The notes under the pieces: generated by a model | Seen by the model: only the letters and a program-made list of their open reading frames with translations | Databases searched by the model: none | Told to the model about the DNA's origin: nothing | Assembly (NCBI RefSeq): GCF_021390395.1 | Contig: NZ_JAJUWT010000024.1 | Span: forward strand, 123,243-187,242 | Length of the DNA stretch: 64,000 nt | Origin: Saccharothrix sp. S26 | GTDB taxonomy: Bacteria; Actinomycetota; Actinomycetes; Mycobacteriales; Pseudonocardiaceae | Direction of reading: 5' to 3' | In this document: positions 8,020-14,644 of the stretch, piece by piece | Position numbering within the stretch: the stretch's first letter is position 1 | Layout: every line of letters begins with the position of its first letter | Made by a program: the position numbers and the translations under genes

Positions 8020-8768
8020 ACCGCACTGCTCCGCGCGCTGGTGGGGATGCCGGTCCGGATGCCGAGGTGAGGCAGCGGGTTCGCGTTGACGCGGTGCACC
8101 ACGCGGTGCCCGGTGAACGCTCGCCGACCGTGCAGCCATCGGTGGTTGTCGAGGATGTAACCCTGTCCGGCGCTCAGGTCCAGCTCGTGCATGTGCCAGG
8201 CGATCGCCGCTCGCAGCGTCGGCAGCCACCGACTCACCTCGGGCGAGAAGTGCACGAGGTCGTCCTGGCGCAGCCTGATGGTGACCCGTCCGCCGTCGTA
8301 CTCGGTGAAGATCGCGCCGAGATGACCGGACGCACCGCCGAACAGCACTGACCGGGGCGTGCACAGCGCCGCCAGGGCGTCAGGTGCGGTGTCGGCGAGC
8401 GTGTCGTACACCGCCTGTCCGTCGATCAGCACGCACTGACCGCCGCTCGTCGCGGGCTGCGAACAACCCAAGACCAGCAAGGCGGGCGGGTTGGCGACAC
8501 CGGAGCGATCCGTGTGCGGCGGGAGCGCGCACGAGCTGAACCCGGCGAACGCGCCGTTCTGCTCGGAGCCGAGGTCCACCAGCGTCGTGACGCCGTCCGA
8601 CGCGCTGTCCCGGTGTGGCACGACCGTGGCGACGGAGCGAGCGAGACGGAGCAGGTCCGCCGAGTCGGCGAGCCCTTCCACCAACACCAGGCCGTGACGG
8701 CTCAGAGCGCCCACCACTGCAGACTCGTCATCGGCCGTGACCCAACCGCCATCAAAGGGGTTGTCCAT
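8016..8768 (-). CDS. TauD-like Fe(II)/2-oxoglutarate oxygenase, island cargo
   Basis: 250 residues. Facial triad: HTD at 85-87, distal His at 213 in DNHRWLHGRR, with Arg222/226 available for the 2-oxoglutarate carboxylate. The DNHRWLHGR block places it near the clavaminate-synthase-like branch, as with the resident enzyme at 3880-4668, but the two share little outside the motifs. First gene of the minus-strand cargo operon (oxygenase, 114-aa protein, small membrane protein, radical SAM, CYTH), divergent from the Nudix gene with 161 bases between. An oxygenase together with a radical SAM enzyme suggests modification of one small molecule or nucleotide; inferred. Confidence 0.83.
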   Translation of the reverse strand: MDNPFDGGWVTADDESAVVGALSRHGLVLVEGLADSADLLRLARSVATVVPHRDSASDGVTTLVDLGSEQNGAFAGFSSCALPPHTDRSGVANPPALLVLGCSQPATSGGQCVLIDGQAVYDTLADTAPDALAALCTPRSVLFGGASGHLGAIFTEYDGGRVTIRLRQDDLVHFSPEVSRWLPTLRAAIAWHMHELDLSAGQGYILDNHRWLHGRRAFTGHRVVHRVNANPLPHLGIRTGIPTSARSSAV

Positions 8769-8835
8769 CGTCTCTACCTCCCGAAACGCTTGTTCCGCGA
8801 GATCATGGGAGCGCGATCCGGTCCGGCACGTCTAG

Positions 8836-8848
8836 TGACAAGCTGTCA
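8836..8848. promoter_or_regulatory. inverted repeat TGACA-AGC-TGTCA in the divergent promoter region
   Basis: A perfect 5-bp inverted repeat with 3-bp spacer in the 161 bases between the divergent cargo genes. On the minus strand it contains TTGACA (8844-8849), a good -35 for the oxygenase operon. On the plus strand TACGTT (8883-8888) could be the -10 of the Nudix gene. It is placed to let one regulator, perhaps the XRE-TPR protein encoded at 9359-10630, control both directions. Confidence 0.4.
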
Positions 8849-8929
8849 ACACAGCGTCGCCGGGCGTCTGGTGATCGGGTGCTACGTTGCGGTGAGCAGA
8901 TCGCGCACGCCTTCCGGAGGTCAACGCCG

Positions 8930-9352
8930 ATGAGCCAGCCCGTCTACCCCGTCTCGATCAAGGGCGTGGTGGTGCGTGACGACAGGGTGTTGCTGCTGAA
9001 GAACGAGCGCGAGGAGTGGGAACTACCCGGCGGCCGGATCGAACCCGGCGAGACGCCCGAGGAGTGCGTGGCCCGCGAGATCGCAGAGGAGACGCAGTGG
9101 CAGGTGACCACCGGGCCGATCCTCGACACGTGGATGTACTACATCAACGTGGCGGAGAAGAACGTGTTCGTCGTGACCTACGGCTGCTACCCGGACGGCG
9201 ACGCTGAACCCGTGCTCTCCCACGAGCACAAGGAGATCGGGCTGTTCACCGAGTCCGAGGTGCGCGGGCTGAACATGCCGGACGGGTACAAGCGTTCGAT
9301 CGGGAGTTGGTTCGCGCGGCTGCGCGAGACCGACCGGGAACTGATCCGGTAG
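8930..9352 (+). CDS. Nudix hydrolase, island cargo
   Basis: 140 residues from the ATG at 8930, with GGAGG nine bases upstream. The Nudix box is clear: GRIEPGETPEECVAREIAEET matches Gx5Ex7REUxEE, although the final G-U pair is replaced by Gln-Trp. Nudix enzymes hydrolyse nucleoside diphosphates linked to another moiety. In actinomycete integrative elements a Nudix protein (Pif of pSAM2) blocks redundant transfer, so immunity is one possible role; clean-up of a product of the divergent radical SAM/oxygenase operon is another. It is followed after six bases by the regulator gene. Confidence 0.88.
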   Translation: MSQPVYPVSIKGVVVRDDRVLLLKNEREEWELPGGRIEPGETPEECVAREIAEETQWQVTTGPILDTWMYYINVAEKNVFVVTYGCYPDGDAEPVLSHEHKEIGLFTESEVRGLNMPDGYKRSIGSWFARLRETDRELIR

Positions 9353-9358
9353 CCGCTC

Positions 9359-10630
9359 ATGACCGGCGGACGCTGCGAGTCGTGCGGAGCCGAGTTGAGC
9401 AGGCTCGCGGTCGAGCCTGTCTGTCCGACGTGCCACGCAAGCGCACGACACGCGCCGCCGAACATGCCGGTCCGCCCGCTGACACCGGCAGTGTGGCTGT
9501 GGTCGACTCCCGAGGCGGCAGCGGCGCTGAGGACTCGTGACCTGGCGACGATCCTGCGCGTCTACCGCCGGGTGAACCGCCTCAACCAGGAACGGCTCGC
9601 CGCGCTGCTCGGCTACGACAAGACCTACGTGTCGATGATCGAGACCGGTCGGCGCACCATCAGCGACGTCACCACCCGACGCCACATCGCCCGCGTACTC
9701 GGCTTGCCGATGCACGTGCTCGGCGTGACGGACAACGACGATGCCGACTTCGCCGCGATGATCCAGTTCGGTGACTCGACCATCCGACTCGCCGAGATCG
9801 CCCGCCAGTCCGGGCGCGCGGTCGACGCGGTCAACGAGCTGTGGCCGCTCGTCGCCAGGTTGGAGGCACGCGCCGCCGAGGGCCGCGCCGAGCGCGACAC
9901 GATGATCCTGCTCGGGCAGGGCAGGGCCGCACTGGGCGTCTCGCTGGGCACCGTCTTGCCCGAGGAGCGGTTGGCCGCTGCGGCGCGCTGGACCGGCAAG
10001 GCCCTCGTCGTCGCCGAGCGGCTGGGCGATCCCGTGTTCCTCGCGCACGCGCTCCGGATGCACGGCAACGAGCTGCGCAAGGCGGATCACGTCGGCGCGG
10101 CGATCGCGCGACTGAGTCGAGCCGTAGCCGTGTCCGGTGATCGGGAAGGCCAAGGCGCGGCGTTCGCCCTGCTTGCGCGTGCGGCAGGCGAACAGGGCAA
10201 CGCGGACCTCTTCGACCAGGCGATCACCGGCTACCGCGACCTGCTCGACGCGGAAGCGGGCCGGGGGATGCTGTTCAACCGGTTCACGTTCCGGGAGATC
10301 GAGCTACGCGGCCTGATCTCGACCGGCCGCGCCGCCGAGGCCGTGCGCGCGTTGCAGGCCGACGTCAGCGGTCCACCTGTCGCGCCGCAGTGGCACATCA
10401 TCGAGCGGGTGACCGCCGGGCAAGTGCTGCTCGCTGCGCGGCATCGTGACGGTGCGACGGAGGCGTTCCGAGCGGCGCTGACCGCTGCCGAGGTCCACCG
10501 GTTGCCGCACCAGGTGCAACGGACGATCCGAGCAGCCGACGACGCCGGTCTTGCCGAGATCAGTGCGGACGGTCGCGCAGCTCTCCAACGGTTGACCGAC
10601 CAGCTCGCGCCGTCGTCGGCGGGGCGGTAG
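9359..10630 (+). CDS. XRE-family regulator with zinc-finger N-terminus and TPR-like domain
   Basis: 423 residues. It starts with two CxxC pairs (CESC and CPTC, residues about 6-24) that look like a zinc ribbon. An XRE helix-turn-helix follows (LNQERLAALLGYDKTYVSMI, about 75-95), then roughly 280 residues of Ala/Leu-rich helical repeats. Such proteins usually bind operators near their own genes and respond through the helical domain to a ligand or peptide. The gene follows the Nudix gene by six bases, so it is co-transcribed and divergent from the cargo operon it most likely controls. Confidence 0.85.
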   Translation: MTGGRCESCGAELSRLAVEPVCPTCHASARHAPPNMPVRPLTPAVWLWSTPEAAAALRTRDLATILRVYRRVNRLNQERLAALLGYDKTYVSMIETGRRTISDVTTRRHIARVLGLPMHVLGVTDNDDADFAAMIQFGDSTIRLAEIARQSGRAVDAVNELWPLVARLEARAAEGRAERDTMILLGQGRAALGVSLGTVLPEERLAAAARWTGKALVVAERLGDPVFLAHALRMHGNELRKADHVGAAIARLSRAVAVSGDREGQGAAFALLARAAGEQGNADLFDQAITGYRDLLDAEAGRGMLFNRFTFREIELRGLISTGRAAEAVRALQADVSGPPVAPQWHIIERVTAGQVLLAARHRDGATEAFRAALTAAEVHRLPHQVQRTIRAADDAGLAEISADGRAALQRLTDQLAPSSAGR

Positions 10631-10647
10631 CTCCAGGTCACCCAAGC

Positions 10648-10679
10648 TTCGTGCACGGTGCGAGTCGCAATGACATACC
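10648..10679. repeat. 32-bp diverged direct repeat, copy 1
   Basis: Matches 11950-11981 at 25 of 32 positions. The two copies bracket the low-GC gene at 10953-11774. In minus-strand translation both copies give RYVIAxRxVxE, so they may be remnants of a duplicated short coding sequence. The rest of 10631-10952 holds no gene that I can support. Confidence 0.45.
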
Positions 10680-10952
10680 TCTTCCATCGACGCTCTTGCC
10701 TGAGCGTGCCGCCGCGGCCAACCCAACGAGTACACATCCGGCGACAGGCCGTCGAACGGCACGTGAGAACCGAGGACCAGTCGTAAGCCTTAACGTTGCG
10801 ATTGCGCCGGTTCGCACTCGACCAGTGGCCCGGGATGGCCATGTTCTACGCGACCTCCGTGGCGTGCAGACATCGGGACTAGCGCTAGACCGATCAGGTG
10901 GTTCCAGGAACGCTCGTACAGAATGTGCCGCCCACCAGGCCATCATGAGCGA

Positions 10953-11774
10953 GTGGTTACAGCAATAATAGCCGGCACAGTAGCGCTCATCGTGGCACTT
11001 ATTGCCGCATTTGCATCCGTGCACACAAAAAGACTCGAACTTGTCGGACAAAGCGAACAGCGCCGCGCCGAAGCACTGAAACGCGGCTATGACACGACCC
11101 TCGCCGCCTTCGATCTTGCGTGGCACTATCGCTGCCATCTCAAACTATCCAACATGTCCCAACCTCCACCGTTCGACTGGAAAAAAGAGTGGCCATCACT
11201 GCTCACAAAAATCGAAACGACACTCTCCACAGGGATCGACCGACTTCGCGAGCACTCACTGCACTACGACCACCTCGCCCCAGCTTTGACGTGGCTATTC
11301 CGGACCGCTTTCGCTGGCGTTAATCTGAAGCAACTTGAGGCGATGCCAGAGGATTACGAAGAAGCACGGCTAATGCTAGTAAGGTTCGCCCGAATCGACG
11401 CCAGGATCGACAAGCCCGTGAAGAGGCGGTTTTGGAAGAGGGTCGTCAAAGACAACAAACCAAAAGAGTTCCAAGAACTGGCATCAGACGAGACCTTCAG
11501 ACGAATATATGCAATGATTCAGGCGAACCCCGATGCTACCGTAATCTACCAGTCGGACCCAAGCAAACCAGACTCAAACCCAATCCTGGAGTACATTCAG
11601 AGATTCGAAAAGGTACCTCCCATGCTGGCGGCGAGCCTTCAGATCACTTCCGGTAGGATCGAGAACTGGATCATGGCTGACGTGATCGACTACGACACTC
11701 CATGCACAAGAATGAGTATTCCATGCTTCAAAGAATTGACCGAGAGACTATCTAGAGAGAAGTCGGATAGTTAG
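10953..11774 (+). CDS. low-GC N-terminally membrane-anchored protein, unknown function
   Basis: 273 residues from the GTG at 10953; an ATG at 10923 would add ten polar residues and has no better ribosome binding site. A hydrophobic N-terminal helix (about 3-20) is followed by a charged helical cytoplasmic domain with many Lys and aromatic residues. Base use is far more AT-rich than any neighbour (ATA, CTA, AAA and AGA codons are frequent), the clearest sign of recent transfer in the window. No family recognised. It stands alone between two diverged 32-bp repeats. Confidence 0.6.
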   Translation: MVTAIIAGTVALIVALIAAFASVHTKRLELVGQSEQRRAEALKRGYDTTLAAFDLAWHYRCHLKLSNMSQPPPFDWKKEWPSLLTKIETTLSTGIDRLREHSLHYDHLAPALTWLFRTAFAGVNLKQLEAMPEDYEEARLMLVRFARIDARIDKPVKRRFWKRVVKDNKPKEFQELASDETFRRIYAMIQANPDATVIYQSDPSKPDSNPILEYIQRFEKVPPMLAASLQITSGRIENWIMADVIDYDTPCTRMSIPCFKELTERLSREKSDS

Positions 11775-11949
11775 CCTGGCGGAAACAGGCAAGCCCATTC
11801 ATAGACAATAGGTAAGCGACACCGGAAGCCAATCAGGATGGCCTTATCGGTATCGATGGTCTCGACGGGCCGCAAGGCACTCCCATCACCAGCGGGCAAA
11901 AAGAGGAGCACACGGCGTGGGCTAGGAACGACGGCCCCGATCCCCGAGT

Positions 11950-11981
11950 TTCGTACACAGCGCGAGCTGCTATGACGTACC
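11950..11981. repeat. 32-bp diverged direct repeat, copy 2
   Basis: Partner of 10648-10679. The surrounding interval 11775-12156 contains no supported gene; it holds this repeat and the inverted-repeat cluster at 12076-12147. Confidence 0.45.
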
Positions 11982-12075
11982 GGTCGGGCGGACGGCAGCC
12001 GGGGGCATCCCCCACCCCCTGGTCAGGACTGCCCGCGTGCGCGCGGGGAGGCTGCCGACCGGTCGCGACCGTGCT

Positions 12076-12147
12076 CGTTCGGATCACCATTCGGCTCATT
12101 CAGATCAGCACCCGTGACGTGATCCGAACGGGCCGAATGGTGATCCG
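12076..12147. repeat. nested inverted repeats next to the RepA-like gene
   Basis: CGGATCACCATTCGGC (12080-12095) is perfectly inverted at 12132-12147. A second overlapping pair, CGTTCGGATCAC (12076-12087) and GTGATCCGAACG (12119-12130), uses the same left arm. The right side thus carries two GTGATCCG direct copies that compete for one partner. The cluster ends nine bases past the end of the RepA-like ATPase gene. It could be a terminator able to form two alternative hairpins, or an iteron/origin-like site. Confidence 0.6.
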
Positions 12148-12156
12148 GATGACGGG

Positions 12157-13233
12157 TCACAAGTCGAGCGACCAGACCGACCCCTGTCCGAAGCCCTGCC
12201 GGGTAGTGGCGATTCCGGCGCGCTTGCGGGCACGCTTCAACGTCGCCTCGGCGATGCCGTCCGCGCGTGCGGCCTTAATGATCTCGGCTGCCTTGCCGCT
12301 GCCGCCGTGCTGGATCAGGTAGTCACGCAGCCATCCGGCCGCCTCGTCGCGCTCCAAGCGTGCTTCGGGATCAGCGCCGGTCTCGGCGAGGATGTCGCGC
12401 ACGCTGCGCTCGGTCTCACCCATCATCACCAGCCGACCGACCTCGGCGGGACCGTCGTCGGTCGGGATCACGGCGGACTCGATGCGGTAGCCCAGTGACG
12501 GCAGGTCCAACCGCCCGAGGTTGTTCTTGGCCAGACTGATCACACACGCGCCGTCGTCGCTCTCCTCGTCGCGGGCGACCGCCAACACGGCGCGTGCCAC
12601 AGCGGAGAACGCCCGACTGCCGGTAATCAGGTTCAGCGGGTCCGGGCTCGCCGACTTGTTGAAGTGGGCGAGGCCGACCACCGCGCACCCGGTTCGGTCC
12701 GCCATGCGTGCCAGCGGTTCGAGCGCTTGCCGCAACTCCCTGTCCCGATGGGTGTCGATCCCCGCACCGATGACCGACAGGAGCGGGTCGAGGATCAGCA
12801 AGCCGACGCCGCGCGCCGTGATTTCGTCGCCCAGTGCCTCACAGTCCCGAGGCAGCGTCAGCCCCGTGACAATGCCGTCCACGTCCACCTCGGCCCGGTA
12901 GACCGCGTCGAGGTCGGCACCGGCAGCGGCGAGCCTGGGCGCCACTGTGTGCGCCCAGGAGTCCTCGGTTGCGGCGTAGATGACCGGTCGCGGCTCACCG
13001 TGCAGAGCACCCGGCAACGTGCCGTTGGTGACCTGCGCTGCCAGCCAGCAGGCGAACTGGCTCTTACCGATGCCCTCACGACCGGGCACCAACGACAGGG
13101 AGCCCGCGGGAACCCTGTCCTGCCAGATCCAGCGCACCGCACGCATCCGGATACCGGAAGCCGGGGTGAGCCTGATGTGCCTACCCGGCGGGGTCTCGGC
13201 GCTCGGCGGGTCGGTGCCGTAGACCAGCGTCAC
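12157..13233 (-). CDS. RepA-like AAA ATPase of the island
   Basis: 358 residues from a GTG at 13233 that overlaps the upstream stop as GTGA. It has a Walker A GREGIGKSQFA and a Walker B GLLILDPLLS, followed by an AHFNKS segment and an arginine-rich core, as in the AAA_25/RepA hexameric helicase-like family found in plasmids, phages and actinomycete integrative elements. A C-terminal winged-helix-like part (about 300-358) may bind DNA. It probably helps element replication or processing after excision. Third gene of the xis operon. No separate replication initiator is visible. Confidence 0.8.
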   Translation of the reverse strand: MTLVYGTDPPSAETPPGRHIRLTPASGIRMRAVRWIWQDRVPAGSLSLVPGREGIGKSQFACWLAAQVTNGTLPGALHGEPRPVIYAATEDSWAHTVAPRLAAAGADLDAVYRAEVDVDGIVTGLTLPRDCEALGDEITARGVGLLILDPLLSVIGAGIDTHRDRELRQALEPLARMADRTGCAVVGLAHFNKSASPDPLNLITGSRAFSAVARAVLAVARDEESDDGACVISLAKNNLGRLDLPSLGYRIESAVIPTDDGPAEVGRLVMMGETERSVRDILAETGADPEARLERDEAAGWLRDYLIQHGGSGKAAEIIKAARADGIAEATLKRARKRAGIATTRQGFGQGSVWSLDL

Positions 13234-13604
13234 GCGGCATCACCGAGGCTCCACCGCGCCGTGTGGCGCGCGTGCTCGACCTCGGCAAGGGCGTAGCGCT
13301 CATGGGCGCTGCGCACGTACCGCACGACCTCGGCGATCACGCCGCTGTCCCGACCGACCACCTCGACGCCCGCCGCGCCCCACGTGAGCTGTGCGGCACG
13401 TTCCAACGTCGCCGAGTCGATCCATCGGGCGTCCGCCAGATCGACACGCACGCGCACGCCGAGCGGCACCGGGGTCGCGTCGCCGAGCGCGTCAACGCGC
13501 AGCTCCAACACGCCGTAGATCGTCCCGTTACGCTGGACAGGGTTCACTTCTCGATGCCGGGCGGCGGCTCCTGCCGGGGAGCCGCCGCTGTTCGTCTGCG
13601 TCAC
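13230..13604 (-). CDS. small island protein, possibly STAS-like
   Basis: 124 residues from a GTG overlapping the xis stop (GTGA), and itself overlapping the RepA-like start. A strand VRVRVDLADARWIDSATLER followed by helix and VEVVG strand resembles the core of STAS/anti-sigma-antagonist folds, but similarity is weak. A role in replication or regulation of the element is inferred from its position between xis and rep. Confidence 0.5.
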   Translation of the reverse strand: MTQTNSGGSPAGAAARHREVNPVQRNGTIYGVLELRVDALGDATPVPLGVRVRVDLADARWIDSATLERAAQLTWGAAGVEVVGRDSGVIAEVVRYVRSAHERYALAEVEHARHTARWSLGDAA

Positions 13605-13822
13605 GCGGCGTCGTCCTCCTCGACGCCGAGCACCCGTAGCAGGTCGGCCGTTGCGACGCGGTACGTGCTGCCCAACCGCAGCACGCGCACCGGCAACTGA
13701 TCGGATCTCGCCAGTTCGTAAGTCTTCGTCCGCCCGATGCCGAGCGCACGGCCAGCAGTCACCAGGTCGACCGAAGCGGCAGCGCGAGCAGTTCCTGGCG
13801 GGTCATCTCCCCAGACACTCAA
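13601..13822 (-). CDS. excisionase-like HTH protein with doubtful N-terminus
   Basis: 73 residues from a TTG at 13822. The core DLVTAGRALGIGRTKTYELA and RVLRLGSTYRVATADLLRVL is a MerR/excisionase-type winged helix-turn-helix that bends DNA and steers the integrase towards excision. The start is unclear. An ATG at 13806 in another frame gives MTRQELLALP, which resembles the usual start of such excisionases, and would join the core if one base were inserted around 13770-13778. Either translation begins at the TTG with an unrelated N-terminus, or the gene carries a one-base deletion. First gene of an overlapping minus-strand operon. Confidence 0.7.
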   Translation of the reverse strand: MSVWGDDPPGTARAAASVDLVTAGRALGIGRTKTYELARSDQLPVRVLRLGSTYRVATADLLRVLGVEEDDAA

Positions 13823-13845
13823 ACCTCATTTCGCAGCACTGATGT

Positions 13846-13856
13846 TGCAATTTGCA
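13846..13856. promoter_or_regulatory. TGCAA-T-TTGCA palindrome between xis and the XRE gene
   Basis: A perfect 5-bp inverted repeat with one central base in the 123-bp divergent region. A second inverted repeat, GTCCTG/CAGGAC, follows at 13876-13892. This is where a repressor such as the XRE protein encoded next door would control both xis/rep and its own gene. Confidence 0.4.
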
Positions 13857-13945
13857 CTCTTGATATGACATGATCGTCCTGCCGGACAGGACCGGACGCT
13901 ACCGACCTTGTCCAGCCACTGCAAGGGAATCACCAGGAGGACACA

Positions 13946-14644
13946 GTGCATGAGCTGAGCGAGACGGTGGCGCAGGAAGTCCAGCGACACCGCAATCGGC
14001 ACGGCTGGACACGCAAACAGCTCGCTGAGCGCTGCCAGGAACTCGGCGCGGACTGGCTGACGTTCTCCGCCATCACCAGCATCGAGACCGGCAGGCCGGA
14101 CGAGACCGGTCGCCGACGTCGCGGCGTCACCGTGGACGAGGTCGCGGCGCTCGCGCGTGCGCTCCTGGTGCCCCCGGTGGTGCTGATGTTCCCCCTGCAC
14201 ACCGAGACCGAAGTCACCTGGTCCCCCGGCGTGACCGCACACCCCTGGCACGCGATCCGCTGGTTCAGCGGGGAAGGCCGCCAGCCCATCAAGCCACGCG
14301 GCGGCGGGGAGTACGACGCCGCGACCGGTCTCTACGAGTGGTACGAGGAGGAGCCCAAGGACAACCACGAACAGCTCGACCTCCTGCGCCAGCACGAACG
14401 GCTCATCCGTGCGCTGGCCGAGTCGGAGCAGCGAGCGGTGAACGCGCACCGCTTCGCCGAGCTTGCCCAGTCACCCGAGACCAGGCAGGCCCGGCTGATC
14501 GAGGCCGACTCCGAAGACCTCTACCGCGCCCAGGTCATCGAGCGCGACCTGATCAACGTTCGCCGCGCGATGCGCAGGGCAGGTCTCACCCCACCGACCA
14601 ACGAAGAACTCGACCAACTCGACAGGAAGGACACCAACCGGTGA
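13946..14644 (+). CDS. XRE-family regulator of the integration module
   Basis: 232 residues from a GTG at 13946 with AGGAGG five bases upstream. The N-terminal helix-turn-helix spans about residues 20-60 (WTRKQLAERCQELG, ITSIETG), followed by a GVTVDEVAALARAL helix typical of XRE proteins on actinomycete elements. The C-terminal half is charged and helical. Its stop overlaps the integrase GTG (GTGA at 14641-14644), so the two are translationally coupled. It probably represses the divergent xis-rep operon and sets the balance between integration and excision. Confidence 0.8.
   Translation: MHELSETVAQEVQRHRNRHGWTRKQLAERCQELGADWLTFSAITSIETGRPDETGRRRRGVTVDEVAALARALLVPPVVLMFPLHTETEVTWSPGVTAHPWHAIRWFSGEGRQPIKPRGGGEYDAATGLYEWYEEEPKDNHEQLDLLRQHERLIRALAESEQRAVNAHRFAELAQSPETRQARLIEADSEDLYRAQVIERDLINVRRAMRRAGLTPPTNEELDQLDRKDTNR

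Noticed and set aside
10231..10842. Antisense open frame over the XRE-TPR gene
   Set aside because: It shadows a well-supported gene; only the short RYVIA segment in the intergenic part is of interest, and it is reported as a repeat.
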